DNA of 64,000 nt, taken from assembly GCF_003259335.1 (NCBI RefSeq), contig NZ_QLLL01000010.1:113482-177481 (forward strand), read 5' to 3'. This document shows, piece by piece, positions 16,720 to 26,634 of the stretch. This DNA comes from Chitinophaga skermanii. Lineage in GTDB: Bacteria > Bacteroidota > Bacteroidia > Chitinophagales > Chitinophagaceae. The notes under the pieces are model-generated. The model ran no database searches, had not been told where the DNA came from, and worked only from the letters and a program-made list of their open reading frames with translations. Position 1 is the stretch's first letter; the number at the start of each line of letters is the position of its first letter. The position numbers and the translations under genes were made by a program.

Positions 16720-18240
16720 TTACTTGTTCCACCAAGGTTTCGTTTCAATATTATCGTTGCCTTGATTAGCAATAGCGCTTTGATAGTTCTGCAAGTTCAC
16801 AGATTGTTCTTTTTGCGGGTAATAAATCCTTTGGGGGATCCCGTTGCCAAATAACTGTGTGAATTTATACGAAATTGTACTACCGTCAGTAGTTGTTCTT
16901 GTCCATACTACATCACCGGATTTCACTAAGAAATGAGGGTATCCAGTACGACGAATTTCGGCCCAAGCTTCGTTAGATTGCATATAAAGTGCTAAGTATT
17001 TTTGCGTGAGCACATTTTCTTGGTTAGCGGCAGGCAAAGCAGCTACATATGCAGTGCCATTTACAGCCCATTTTTCGAAGGATGCTTTCACACCAGCTTC
17101 GTACCATTGTTGGCTCCAGTTATTGTATTCGGATAATAAGAAGGCTACTTCGCTATATTCCATAAGTACTTCCCCATAATCAGCAGCATTCACAATAGCC
17201 CCCGGTAAGCTAACATCTTCCGCTTTCAAAATGGATGCAGCTTCCGCAGGCAAACCGTATGGTTGCCCTACATACAAACCTGCACTATTTGTTTTCGCAT
17301 AAGCTGCTAAACGAGGATCTGGAGTGGTGAATGGTCCAATTTTACCTTGTAATGCATTAATTAATACATGTGATACAGCATAATCTTTACGGTTTTCTGT
17401 AACCGTAGCACGATATAATGGAGCTTCATTAGGTGCTTTTGCCTCATATTTCAATATAGCGTTATCGGCATTGCTTGTGAAAACTCCACCTGCAATTGCT
17501 TCTTGAATATGTGTTTCTGCTACAGCTGGTTGGCGTTTTTTGATACGTATTGCAATTCTCAAACGTAACGAGTTAGCGAATTTGCGCCATTGTAGTGGAT
17601 TACCTTTATAAATCACATCGGAGTTACCGAAAGTATTTGCACTTACATCCAATTGTGTTGCAGCTTCTTTCAGTTCTTTCAGCAAATCGGGATAAATTTT
17701 CTCTTGCGCAGCATATTTCGGTTTCAAGTTGCTGGTAAGCGCTTGGAAATCTGCATCTTTATTGCCGTATGAGCTATAAGGAATATCTCCAAAAGCATCT
17801 GTTAACGACAAGAAAGCATATGTTTTCAAAATGCGTGCAATGGCAATTTGATTGGCATTGGGGCCAGAAAAAGCGGCTTTCCCTTTTGTAGTACTATCGC
17901 TGTTAAGTTGAATAATACGTTCAAGGTTATTCAGCGCTTTGTACGTTCCATCCCAATAACTATCTGAATAACTCTTCGCATAATCATAACGCGATTCGTT
18001 CGTATAGATGTTTTGAGCGAAGTATTGTGAAAACAAGATGGCACCTTTAAAATTGAAAGATGAACCTCTTGCATTATCGAGTAAACTTTTTTCTGCCGTT
18101 ACCAAGATTGTACTTGTAGGTACATCTGTAGGACGGTTTGGATCGTCGTTGATACCAGCTAATTTGTCGTCACTGCAGGCAGCAAAAAACAATGCCGGTA
18201 GAGAAATGGTATATATGAGTTTTGAAATGACCTGTTTCAT
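16720..18240 (-). CDS. SusD-like nutrient-binding lipoprotein (second pair)
   Basis: Surface lipoprotein (506 aa) of the SusD/RagB superfamily, the substrate-binding partner of the adjacent SusC. The signal ends in a lipobox (FFAAC, Cys at 22). The mature start CSDDKLAGINDDPNRPTDVP is typical of the SusD-like subgroup, in which the INxxPNxPT motif follows the lipid anchor. The closing WAEIRRTGYPHFLV and IPQRIYYPQKEQSVN segments also fit that subgroup and differ from the first and third SusD proteins here. The start MKQVIS at 18240 was preferred to a Met two codons earlier. It begins 14 bases after the susC stop, hence one operon. There is no linked hydrolase, so the substrate is unknown (peptides, glycans and others are all possible for this subgroup). 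Confidence 0.92.
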   Translation of the reverse strand: MKQVISKLIYTISLPALFFAACSDDKLAGINDDPNRPTDVPTSTILVTAEKSLLDNARGSSFNFKGAILFSQYFAQNIYTNESRYDYAKSYSDSYWDGTYKALNNLERIIQLNSDSTTKGKAAFSGPNANQIAIARILKTYAFLSLTDAFGDIPYSSYGNKDADFQALTSNLKPKYAAQEKIYPDLLKELKEAATQLDVSANTFGNSDVIYKGNPLQWRKFANSLRLRIAIRIKKRQPAVAETHIQEAIAGGVFTSNADNAILKYEAKAPNEAPLYRATVTENRKDYAVSHVLINALQGKIGPFTTPDPRLAAYAKTNSAGLYVGQPYGLPAEAASILKAEDVSLPGAIVNAADYGEVLMEYSEVAFLLSEYNNWSQQWYEAGVKASFEKWAVNGTAYVAALPAANQENVLTQKYLALYMQSNEAWAEIRRTGYPHFLVKSGDVVWTRTTTDGSTISYKFTQLFGNGIPQRIYYPQKEQSVNLQNYQSAIANQGNDNIETKPWWNK

Positions 18241-18254
18241 ATGCACTGCTTGAT

Positions 18255-21200
18255 TTAGAATTTAACTTGAACGTTTACACCATAGTTAACGGGCACAGGA
18301 ATGTTACCACCTTCAACACCTTGAATGTTACCACCGCTATTTGTGATTTCTGGATCAATGTATTTGCTAGCTTGGTAGATGTTCCAAAGGTTTCTGCCAT
18401 ACGCACCTACACGGATACCGCGGATAACACCTGTTTTACTCATAGGCACATTATAACCCAGTGTGATTTCACGAAGTTTTACGAAAGTGCCACTGAAGAT
18501 ATGTTCCGTGGTTGGACCATTGTAATTACCCAATGCCCATGCATTTGCAGTAGTATTAACAGTATTGGTTTTAGTATTGGTTACGGTATACGTGCCATTT
18601 GGGTTGAAAGTTATATCCCCTTGTACACCATCCAATACAACGCCTGTTTCGCGGATATTATTAGCAGCGGTATTTTCTAAGATACCGGCGCGTACACCTA
18701 CTTTATAAGTTTGTGAGAAGAATTTACCTCCTACACGGCCATCAACTAATACACTCGCATCCCAGTTCTTATAACGGAATTGTTGTTGGAAGCCGAAAAT
18801 ATAATCTGGTAAAACGCTACCCAATGGTCGCAGTTGTTCCGTACGTGCGTAAGTACCATCTGCTTTCACCACTTTCTTACCGTTCGCATCGTATACGAAA
18901 TCGTAGCCCATTAATTGGCCATATGGTTGACCTTCTGCAGCCACTAACGTTACCAATGCATCAGCTAATGTTAAAGAAGAAACACCATCGATCAATTTCA
19001 CCACTTTATTGCGGTTACGTGACCAGTTTACGTTTACATTCCACTCAAAATCTTTCGTTACAATTGGTACAACATTCAAGCTTACCTCAATACCTTGGTT
19101 ATTGATTTTACCAGCATTTACATACTTAGAATCGAAACCATATGCAGTCGAAGTAGGGATATTGATGATTTGGTTGCGGCTATTCGAATTATAGTAAGTC
19201 ACATCTAAACCAACACGGTTATTCAATGCTTTCAAAGTGATACCTGTTTCCCAAGAACTCGTAATCTCTGGTTTCAAAGCTGCATTGTTCTGGATATTGG
19301 GCAATTTGTAACCACTATTTCCTTGGAACGCTTGAACAGGATCGTATACAAGCGCCAATTGATAAGGATCGGTATCGTTACCCACTTGTGCCCAACCAAC
19401 GCGTACTTTCGCGAAATTCAACCAGCTTAAAGATTTAAATGGTGCGAGCTCGCTTAGGATAACGCTTGATGTTAAAGAAGGATAAGCAAACGAGTTGTTG
19501 TTTACAGGTAAAGTACTCGACCAGTCATTACGAATAGTTCCGTCTAAGAACCAGAAATTCTTATAACCGAGTGAGAAGCTTCCGTATAAAGAGTAAATAG
19601 ATTTGTGATAGAAGAATGGATCTACCAATACACTGGCTGCATTTTTCAAACTGTAATAATCAGGAATGATTAAACCACCTTGCGTTGTTGCATTTGAAAT
19701 ACGGCGCTTTTGGTTCATGATATTACCACCTGCGAACGCATTCAATGAGAAGTCGTTCCATTTCTTCTTAGCACTGGCTAAGAATTCGTAGTTGAACTCG
19801 CTGAAGTTATTACTGTATTCGCTGTAATAAGATTGAGAACGCGAGTAAACGGCAATCCTATCTTGGTTTTGGTAGTTGTATACATCCGCATTGATTTTGG
19901 TGCTGAGTGATAACCAATTATTCACATCGTATGCTAAACCTACGTTACCATAGAAGCGGTCGCGGTTTTCTTCGAGATAGCTTTTGTAAGCACTCCAGTA
20001 TGGATTATCGATGAATTTAGCGGCTTCACCAGCGGTAGTGTTTTGATAGCTACTGCGGTTCCAAAGTATTTGGGTGCCATCGGCACGCATATAATTCGAT
20101 AACTTTTTATAATCAACTTGCACCTGTGCCCATTGGTATGCTTCCAACATAATGTTCCGGTTGGTAGCGCCTGTCCAAGGACGGCCGGTACTTTGGTTTT
20201 TAACGTAATTGAAGTTAACAGACGCTGTGAACTTATCGAACTTAGAAGATCCAGAGAAATTCAAGGTGTTTCTTTGTAAAGATGAATTCGGCACCGTACC
20301 TGTTACATTCTTATTTGTATAGGAAAGGCGGAAGTTTTGGTTTTCGTTACCGCCACTGAAGCTAACGTTGTTAGTAAACGATAAACCTGTGTTGAAAAAC
20401 GATGTAACATCGTTTTTAGGATATACCCAAGCATCCGGCTTCAAATATTCAGCACTATTCTCCGGGTCGAGATTATACCAATGTAAAACCGGTGTACCAT
20501 CTAATTTTGGTCCCCAGCTTTCATCCGCAGCATAATCTACAATTTTGTATTTCTGACCGTTAATAGTTGCTTCTTGGAAAGTAGTTGCATATCCACCGCC
20601 ATATAGTTTTTGGCGAGCGGGAAGACGCACAACGTTTTCAAAATCGACACCTGAGTTTACACTTACATCGAAGCGTTTACCGGCTTTACCACGCTTTGTA
20701 GTGATTAAGATGACACCATTTGCGGCACGAGTACCGTACAAAGCAGCAGCAGAAGGCCCCTTCAAAGCAGAAATAGTTTCGATATCATCGGGGTTCAAAT
20801 CTTGGATCATGTTCCCGATATCTTTACCGGCACTACCGCTGGCTGTAGATTTCGTGTTCAAATCGCTGTTATCCAACGGAACACCGTCGATAACATATAA
20901 TGGTTGGTTATTACCCGAGATAGAGTTGATACCACGTAATAAAACGCGGTTAGAGCCGCCCATATTACCGCCGGAAGAAATAACTTGTAAACCTGCAACC
21001 TTACCAGATAAAGCACTTAACGCGTTACTTGGGCGAGTTTGTAGTTCTGTACTTTTTACTTCTTGTACGGCATACCCCAAAGCTTTTTTATCACGGGAAA
21101 TACCCAAAGCAGTTACAACTACCTCTTGCAGCTGTTTGTCGTTATTTGTAAGAATTACATCGATAACGTCGCGATTATTAATCGGCTCGTCGAGGGTATT

Positions 21201-21428
21201 CATACCCATGAGAGAAAAGGTGATTGTAGTGGCTGAAGTTGGGATGTCTAAAGCAAAGCTACCTTGCGCGTTGGTAGCGGTACCAACAGAGGTACCCTTA
21301 ATAAAAACGGTTACACCGGGTAAAGGCTGACCATTGTCGGCTTTTACGGAGCCTGATATTTTCTTGCTTTGCGCATGAACTGTAAAGTTGGCTAGTAGCA
21401 AGATGACTAGAAAGTAGATGTTCCTCAT
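18255..21428 (-). CDS. SusC/RagA family TonB-linked outer membrane protein (second pair)
   Basis: TonB-dependent importer (1057 aa) with a cleavable signal (1-19, ending FTVHAQ) and a carboxypeptidase-regulatory domain (about 22-100; PLPGVTVFIKGTSVGTATNAQG). The linker is LQEVVVTALGISRDKKALGYAVQEV, the variant in which VVVTALG replaces the usual VVVGYG. The plug contains VLLRGINSISGNNQPLYVIDGVPLDN and ALKGPSAAALYGTRAANGVILITTK; the barrel ends in NYGVNVQVKF with the terminal Phe typical of outer-membrane proteins. It is the first gene of a two-gene operon with its own promoter at 21465-21497. No anti-sigma or ECF sigma gene is adjacent, so regulation is probably by a distant factor. Confidence 0.95.
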   Translation of the reverse strand: MRNIYFLVILLLANFTVHAQSKKISGSVKADNGQPLPGVTVFIKGTSVGTATNAQGSFALDIPTSATTITFSLMGMNTLDEPINNRDVIDVILTNNDKQLQEVVVTALGISRDKKALGYAVQEVKSTELQTRPSNALSALSGKVAGLQVISSGGNMGGSNRVLLRGINSISGNNQPLYVIDGVPLDNSDLNTKSTASGSAGKDIGNMIQDLNPDDIETISALKGPSAAALYGTRAANGVILITTKRGKAGKRFDVSVNSGVDFENVVRLPARQKLYGGGYATTFQEATINGQKYKIVDYAADESWGPKLDGTPVLHWYNLDPENSAEYLKPDAWVYPKNDVTSFFNTGLSFTNNVSFSGGNENQNFRLSYTNKNVTGTVPNSSLQRNTLNFSGSSKFDKFTASVNFNYVKNQSTGRPWTGATNRNIMLEAYQWAQVQVDYKKLSNYMRADGTQILWNRSSYQNTTAGEAAKFIDNPYWSAYKSYLEENRDRFYGNVGLAYDVNNWLSLSTKINADVYNYQNQDRIAVYSRSQSYYSEYSNNFSEFNYEFLASAKKKWNDFSLNAFAGGNIMNQKRRISNATTQGGLIIPDYYSLKNAASVLVDPFFYHKSIYSLYGSFSLGYKNFWFLDGTIRNDWSSTLPVNNNSFAYPSLTSSVILSELAPFKSLSWLNFAKVRVGWAQVGNDTDPYQLALVYDPVQAFQGNSGYKLPNIQNNAALKPEITSSWETGITLKALNNRVGLDVTYYNSNSRNQIINIPTSTAYGFDSKYVNAGKINNQGIEVSLNVVPIVTKDFEWNVNVNWSRNRNKVVKLIDGVSSLTLADALVTLVAAEGQPYGQLMGYDFVYDANGKKVVKADGTYARTEQLRPLGSVLPDYIFGFQQQFRYKNWDASVLVDGRVGGKFFSQTYKVGVRAGILENTAANNIRETGVVLDGVQGDITFNPNGTYTVTNTKTNTVNTTANAWALGNYNGPTTEHIFSGTFVKLREITLGYNVPMSKTGVIRGIRVGAYGRNLWNIYQASKYIDPEITNSGGNIQGVEGGNIPVPVNYGVNVQVKF

Positions 21429-21464
21429 TTATTACCCTATTAACATTATAGACTAAATAGGTTG

Positions 21465-21497
21465 CAAATGTAAAAGAACAATTAATAATTTCCCAAA
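21465..21497 (-). promoter_or_regulatory. Promoter of the second SusC/SusD operon
   Basis: The minus strand reads TTTG (21497-21494), 21 bases, then TACATTTG (21472-21465). Both elements match the Bacteroidota consensus, 36 bases upstream of the susC ATG. Confidence 0.75.
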
Positions 21498-21956
21498 GGA
21501 TTGTTAAACGAATGACAAAACTAACACAATTCTACTAATTCCATAGGGTAATAGAAGAAATCAATATCTATCTTGAAAGACGCCACAGGTAAATGTTAGG
21601 AGAGAACTATTCAGTGCAAAATTGCCTTGAAAAAATATTTTATTTTTTTGTTTGGTTCAATTCTGCATATATGAACATATTGTGCTCGAAAGGTTAAAAG
21701 TTGGCATTCCTCAAAGAATAAACCGGGATAATTTCTTTGTACTAAGCGGAGGAACTGGGTTTCGACTGCGTTGCGTCGCACTCTTCATCGTTAGGATTCC
21801 TTATTCAACATCCAATATTTGCATTATAAATATTTATTGCTCTTTAATTCAATAATAACTTTTGTAGTAATCATACGCAACATTTCATTAATAAGTAAAG
21901 TATTTCCTCTATAACAAGTATTTGGCTCCCTTTCAACTCTCTATGTATGGTAAAAC
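21498..21956. other. Intergenic region between susC and rpsA terminator
   Basis: About 460 AT-rich bases upstream of the susC promoter. I see no gene; the 67-codon plus-strand frame at 21652-21855 has no family features. A GC-rich patch at 21755-21795 (ACTGCGTTGCGTCGCACTC) stands out but forms no strong hairpin. Confidence 0.5.
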
Positions 21957-21990
21957 AAAAACGCCCCTACTTTCGTAGAGGCGTTTTTTA
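21957..21990 (-). terminator. Terminator of rpsA
   Basis: On the minus strand AAAACGCCTCTAC pairs with GTAGGGGCGTTTT (loop GAAA, one bulge) and further T follow. It is 36 bases after the rpsA stop. Confidence 0.85.
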
Positions 21991-22025
21991 ATTTATTCGC
22001 TCAAAAGCTAATGAATCAAAAAAGA

Positions 22026-23918
22026 TTACTCACCTTTCTTTTCTTCACCACCTTCTGTTTGCTTCAATTTTTCACGCAATTCAGCTAAAGCACCCAAATC
22101 ACCTAAAGTAGCTTTTTCTACTTTACCTTGGATGTTTTTCACTGCTTTACGAGTTTTGTCAGCATCAGCACGTTTTTCTTTCTGAATTGCTTCTTTCTCT
22201 TCAGCTTTAGATTGTTCCCAAACTTTAGTGTGAGAAACCAAGATGCGTTTTTCGTTGCGATCGAATTCGATGATCATGAATTCTTTCACGTCTTCAACGT
22301 TGATTGGTTTTTCGTCTTCAGTTTTCAAGTGACGAGCAGGAGCATAAGCTTCTAAACCGTACTGTAATTGAACTGTAGCACCTTTGTCATCTTTCTTCAC
22401 AACAGTACCTTCGTGTACAGAACCGATTGGGAAGATAGTTTCAAATGTGTTCCATGGATCTTCCTCGATTTGTTTGTGACCGAGGCTCAATTTGCGGTTT
22501 TCTTTATCAATACCCAAGATCACTACGTCGATTTCGTTACCAACTTTAGTGTATTCAGATGGGTGGTTGAAACGTTTAATCCAGCTCAAGTCAGAGATGT
22601 GGATCATACCGCCGATACCTGTTTCCAATTCAACAAACACACCGTAAGGAGTGATGTTTTTAACGATGCCTTTGTGACGGCTTTCGATTGGGAATTTAGT
22701 TTCGATAGTTGACCATGGATCTTCTGTCAATTGCTTGATAGAAAGGCTCATTTTACGCTCTTCTTTGCTCAAGGTAACAACAACTGCTTCGTATTCTTCG
22801 CCTAATTTGAAGAATTCTTTAGCGTTGATTGGTGTTGAAGCCCAAGAGATTTCAGAAACGTGTACCAAACCTTCTACGCCTGGTAAGATTTCTAAGAAAG
22901 CACCGTAATCTTCGATGTTAACTACTTTACCTTTAACTTTAGCACCTTCAGTGATAGTCATTGGTAATGTATCCCAAGGATGCGGAGTCAATTGTTTGTA
23001 ACCTAAGCTGATACGTTTTTTCTCATCATCGAAGTCAAGCACAACAACGTTGATCTTTTGATCCATTTGTAATACTTCGCTTGGGTGAGAGATACGACCC
23101 CAACTGATGTCGGTGATGTATAACAAACCATCTAAGCCACCAAGATCGATGAACGCACCGAAATCGGTGATGTTCTTGATAGTACCTTCCAATACTTGAC
23201 CTTTCTCAAGTTTAGAGATAATATCAACTCTTTGTTGCTCGATGTCGCTTTCGATAAGAGCTTTGTGAGATACAACGGCATTTTTAATTGCTTCGTTGAT
23301 TTTAACCACTTTGAATTCCATTGTTTTACCAACGAATTGATCGTAGTCAGTAACAGGTTTAACGTCGATTTGTGAACCTGGTAAGAATGTTTCCATACCA
23401 TAAACGTCCACGATCAAGCCACCTTTAGTTTTGCTGGTAACAGTACCAGTAACAACTTCGCCTGTTTTGTAAACATCAACGATTTTTTCCCATGCACGTT
23501 GCATACGAGCTTGTTTACGGCTCAAGTGCAAGTTACCAGAACGGTCTTCTTTTTCAACTACTAAAACCTCAACTTCGTCACCGATTTTGATGCCTTGTAA
23601 GTCACGGAATTCGTTCAATGAAATCAAACCATCAGATTTGAAACCAATGTTGATAACTACGTCAGTTTTAGTTAAACCAACAATAGTACCAGTCAACAAA
23701 CCGTTTTCTTCGATTACTTTGAAAGTACTGTCGTACGTTTCATCGTATTTTGCTTTTTCTTCTTTAGAGTAAGAAGAAACGTTTCTTTTGTCTACGCTCC
23801 AATCGAAATCGTCATGCGCAGTAACAGGTGCATTTGTTGTTGCTGTTTCAACCGCAGCTGTAGCTTGCGGAGCCTGTTGTTCAGCATTTTGTTCGTTAGA
23901 AATAATGTTTTCTGCCAT
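22026..23918 (-). CDS. rpsA: 30S ribosomal protein S1
   Basis: Large ribosome-associated RNA-binding protein (630 aa) that helps load mRNA onto the 30S subunit. Six S1 (OB-fold) repeats can be followed from about residue 70 to 560, for example GTIVGLTKTDVVINIGFKSDG, GTIKNITDFGAFIDLGGLDG, GKVVNIEDYGAFLEILPGVEG and GIVKNITPYGVFVELETGIGG. An acidic/Gln-rich N-terminal tail (1-45) and a charged Lys/Glu-rich C-terminal tail (570-630) flank them; these tails are usual in Bacteroidota S1. This phylum largely lacks Shine-Dalgarno sequences, and no SD is seen before genes in this window. The gene is monocistronic. TATCTTCG at 23946-23939, one base off the -7 consensus, could be its core promoter. Confidence 0.97.
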   Translation of the reverse strand: MAENIISNEQNAEQQAPQATAAVETATTNAPVTAHDDFDWSVDKRNVSSYSKEEKAKYDETYDSTFKVIEENGLLTGTIVGLTKTDVVINIGFKSDGLISLNEFRDLQGIKIGDEVEVLVVEKEDRSGNLHLSRKQARMQRAWEKIVDVYKTGEVVTGTVTSKTKGGLIVDVYGMETFLPGSQIDVKPVTDYDQFVGKTMEFKVVKINEAIKNAVVSHKALIESDIEQQRVDIISKLEKGQVLEGTIKNITDFGAFIDLGGLDGLLYITDISWGRISHPSEVLQMDQKINVVVLDFDDEKKRISLGYKQLTPHPWDTLPMTITEGAKVKGKVVNIEDYGAFLEILPGVEGLVHVSEISWASTPINAKEFFKLGEEYEAVVVTLSKEERKMSLSIKQLTEDPWSTIETKFPIESRHKGIVKNITPYGVFVELETGIGGMIHISDLSWIKRFNHPSEYTKVGNEIDVVILGIDKENRKLSLGHKQIEEDPWNTFETIFPIGSVHEGTVVKKDDKGATVQLQYGLEAYAPARHLKTEDEKPINVEDVKEFMIIEFDRNEKRILVSHTKVWEQSKAEEKEAIQKEKRADADKTRKAVKNIQGKVEKATLGDLGALAELREKLKQTEGGEEKKGE

Positions 23919-24198
23919 TTATGAATTTTTAAGAACTGCGAAGATACATTAATTTCACTTCTAAACCGCATTTGGCATAATCTTGGTCGACTTTATAACA
24001 TATATTTCACAGCATTTTGAACAAATTGACGGCAATAACAATTAATATATATACGTATTCGTATTAATAACACCCTACCCTTAATACGAAAACCCCGTGC
24101 TTTTCCACTGCATGAAGCCGTTTCAAGTAGTAGAATTTAATATGGTTTATTGCGGTTAAGGTGGTCTCTAGTATAAAAATTTCATTTAATTTCCCATT

Positions 24199-25101
24199 AT
24201 GAACGGCACATCCTTTAGATCTGAATTGAGTATTTGGCTGAAACAGGGGAACATGGTTAATTACCTCCTCGCTGCCAATGTTATTGTTTTCCTGGTGCTC
24301 GGCGTCCTTTATATCCTTGTACACCTTGCTCCCGCCACTGCCACGGCTTATGGACTTGTTTTTGAAAACATGTCATTACATAGCCACTTAAGCGTTTTTA
24401 TTCGCAAACCATGGGGATTACTTTCCTATATGTTTGTGCATCAAAACCTGTTGCACATATTTTTCAATATGTTGATGTTCTACTGGTTTGGCAACCTTTT
24501 CAGGTCGGAACTTGGCAATCACCGTGTACTGCCGCTGTATTTGCTGGCTGGTATTGCTGGCGGATTTTTCTACATCATGATATACCAAATTCTGCCTGGC
24601 ATGGCCGCCCTCGACTTTCAACTCATCGGCGCATCTGGGGCAGTATTGGCTTTCGCAGTAGCTAGCGCTGCTGTGTTACCCAATTTGCAATTCAACTTAT
24701 TCATTTTCGGTAATGTGAAACTGAAATGGATTGCTACCATTATGGTCGTTATTGACATTGCCATGTTCCCGTTCAGTGGAAATAAAGGTGGTCTTGCAGC
24801 TCACCTTGGTGGTGCAGCTTTTGGTTTGCTGTATGTTGCTTCACTTAGAAATGGCCTCGACCTTGCGAAACCGCTGATTTGGCTTTTTGCAAAAATTGCG
24901 CCTTCCCCAGGTGTTAGCATCACAACAAAACGCAAAAAATCCTTCACCCCTAAAAAATCACCGTTAAAAGTAGTGAAAGGAAAAGGGGAGGAAAATATTC
25001 AAGGAAGACTCGACCAACTCCTCGATAAAATCAATGAAAAAGGCATGAATAGCCTTAGTTCGGAGGAGAAAAAATGGTTGGAAAAATATAGTAAAGATTA
25101 A
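24199..25101 (+). CDS. Rhomboid family intramembrane serine protease
   Basis: Integral inner-membrane serine protease (300 aa) that cleaves transmembrane segments. At least six hydrophobic segments lie between residues 20 and 215. The catalytic Ser is S146 in the GASGA motif and the catalytic His is H202 in AAHLGGAAFG; the conserved HxxxxHxxxN of TM2 is at HQNLLHIFFN (81-90). A basic cytosolic tail (215-300) carries KRKKSFTPKKSP and ends in a helical, acidic segment (LDQLLDKINEKGMNSLSSEEKKWLEKYSKD). This tail is shared by many Bacteroidota rhomboids and may bind a partner (inference). Natural substrates are unknown. The gene is monocistronic and divergent from rpsA. Confidence 0.95.
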   Translation: MNGTSFRSELSIWLKQGNMVNYLLAANVIVFLVLGVLYILVHLAPATATAYGLVFENMSLHSHLSVFIRKPWGLLSYMFVHQNLLHIFFNMLMFYWFGNLFRSELGNHRVLPLYLLAGIAGGFFYIMIYQILPGMAALDFQLIGASGAVLAFAVASAAVLPNLQFNLFIFGNVKLKWIATIMVVIDIAMFPFSGNKGGLAAHLGGAAFGLLYVASLRNGLDLAKPLIWLFAKIAPSPGVSITTKRKKSFTPKKSPLKVVKGKGEENIQGRLDQLLDKINEKGMNSLSSEEKKWLEKYSKD

Positions 25102-25105
25102 AATG

Positions 25106-25132
25106 GAGCGCCTAGCATTGCACTAGGCGCTC
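25106..25132. terminator. Hairpin between convergent genes
   Basis: GAGCGCCTAG and CTAGGCGCTC form a perfect 10-bp stem with a 7-base loop. The plus-side T content is weak (TGAATTTA), but position and stem strength support termination. Confidence 0.65.
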
Positions 25133-25162
25133 TGAATTTATATACTGCTTGCCAATATAATC

Positions 25163-26437
25163 TTATGGTAATTTGCTCAGATCCACGTTTGGCGGAGTTC
25201 CTACAGCTGGCCGCTCAATTAACTGCCCTTTGAATTGGTTGCCTACTTCCCTAAATCCACCGGAAAACATTTGGAACATTCCATTCTCTATGCCAGCACC
25301 TATGTCGTAGCGTTGATGCTTATCAGGGTTAGCAGTTGTCGTAAACTTGGCTTTGTTTAATTCAATCCATTCGCCCGTGGTTGTACGAATCCATTGGTTG
25401 CCATATCTCGCTTTAAAGAAATCTTGTCCATTATCACCAAAATTCTCCACGAAAGAATATAAACCACCTAAATATTTACCGCCTGATTTTGCCTTATCCC
25501 AAGTAGCAATCAGCTTCCATTTATTGCTGGCAGGATCGAAGAAATAACCGCTGTAAATGGTATGATCACCTTGCGGTTGGGCATGTACCAGTAACTTGTA
25601 GATGGTTTCGGGCTGCCAATTAAACTTCCAATAACTTTGCCCTCCACTACCCTCGTTACCAAATTGGTTTATAGTAACCCCATCTCCTTTCTTCACGAGC
25701 TTTACAGCGTATTCAGCCGGAATTTGTTTAGGGTCTTGCGTATCAAACGCGCTCCATATAGAAAATAGTACACGGCGCTCGGTTTTACTGTTAATTTGAA
25801 TCCCAAAATAGCCCCCATTAAAGCCGTTAGCCATATAATACGCGTGCATGGGTTGCGCATTAGCAGGAATACTTATTTCGTTGTAAAACCATTCTATTTG
25901 TACATTTTGCGAAACGGGGTAAGACAAATGTGTTGCTGGCGCTCCCCTGTAAACACTTTGGTTAGATTGCACACTTTCCGCGCTACTTCCTGTAAATACT
26001 AATTCCCGGATGCTTGGTAAATAAGTACCAGTAAAACTGAGCGCTTTAATTGTTACATCAAAATACCCGGGTTTATCAACATCAAAAACACCTACCGGCA
26101 CTAAAACCTCTCCTTTAGATACGGGAATTTCTACTTCTTTGGTTTGCTCATTCAGCGTGATCGCCAATTTACTAGTACCCTGGGATTGTAAACGTAAGGC
26201 TAAATCGAGCTTTCCCGCTTGGTTTACCAAAAAGAATGTCTTAGAATACCCTTCCGGATTTTTCCAACTGCGTAAACCAGGACCAGCCACGTAACCGTAA
26301 CCATCCTGTTTCATTTCTGGGTAAACATAGGCATTACTGCTAAGTGGCACACCGGTGGAATCGCCTACTATGTTGGCTGCTTTAGAGTTGATAGTCAGCA
26401 TTAATAGTGCTAACGGGGCAAGAAATAATCGTTTCAT
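25163..26437 (-). CDS. Secreted DUF3472 domain protein with DUF5077-like N-terminus
   Basis: An exported protein of 424 aa. The start MKRLFLAPLALLMLTINSKA gives a clean signal peptide; the longer frame to 26485 would place 16 irrelevant residues before it. Residues about 25-150 resemble the DUF5077 beta-sandwich found in front of DUF3472 (AYVYPEMKQDGYGYVAGPGLRSWKNPE, with the VNQAGKLDLALRL strand). Residues about 180-410 match the DUF3472 type, with EWFYNEISIPANAQPMHAYYMANGFNGGYFGIQINS, VLFSIWSAFDTQDPKQIP and GNEGSGGQSYWKFNW. The function of these domains is not established; they look carbohydrate-related and lectin-like (inference). The gene stands alone, divergent from ispH. Confidence 0.85.
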   Translation of the reverse strand: MKRLFLAPLALLMLTINSKAANIVGDSTGVPLSSNAYVYPEMKQDGYGYVAGPGLRSWKNPEGYSKTFFLVNQAGKLDLALRLQSQGTSKLAITLNEQTKEVEIPVSKGEVLVPVGVFDVDKPGYFDVTIKALSFTGTYLPSIRELVFTGSSAESVQSNQSVYRGAPATHLSYPVSQNVQIEWFYNEISIPANAQPMHAYYMANGFNGGYFGIQINSKTERRVLFSIWSAFDTQDPKQIPAEYAVKLVKKGDGVTINQFGNEGSGGQSYWKFNWQPETIYKLLVHAQPQGDHTIYSGYFFDPASNKWKLIATWDKAKSGGKYLGGLYSFVENFGDNGQDFFKARYGNQWIRTTTGEWIELNKAKFTTTANPDKHQRYDIGAGIENGMFQMFSGGFREVGNQFKGQLIERPAVGTPPNVDLSKLP

Positions 26438-26590
26438 GACTTGGAGTTTTGGCAAATCGGGGGCAAGATAGCTTGGGATTTGCATGCTTTTATACCACTC
26501 ATATAAAATTACATGTATTTTTTACCCTTAATTTATTCAAGCCAGGAAAGGTATATTGCAAAAGGCGCGCGAGAGGCGCTCCAAATTCGT

Positions 26591-26598
26591 TAACTTTG
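26591..26598 (+). promoter_or_regulatory. -7 box of ispH
   Basis: TAACTTTG, a perfect TAnnTTTG match, followed by TGCGGCGCA and then the ATG at 26635. No clear TTG is found at the right distance upstream. Confidence 0.6.
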
Positions 26599-26634
26599 TG
26601 CGGCGCAAGACCAACAATAAGACTAAAAGATTAC

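Noticed and set aside
24064..24324. 86-codon minus-strand frame upstream of and overlapping the rhomboid gene
   Set aside because: It is antisense to the start of a well-supported gene and has no recognisable features.
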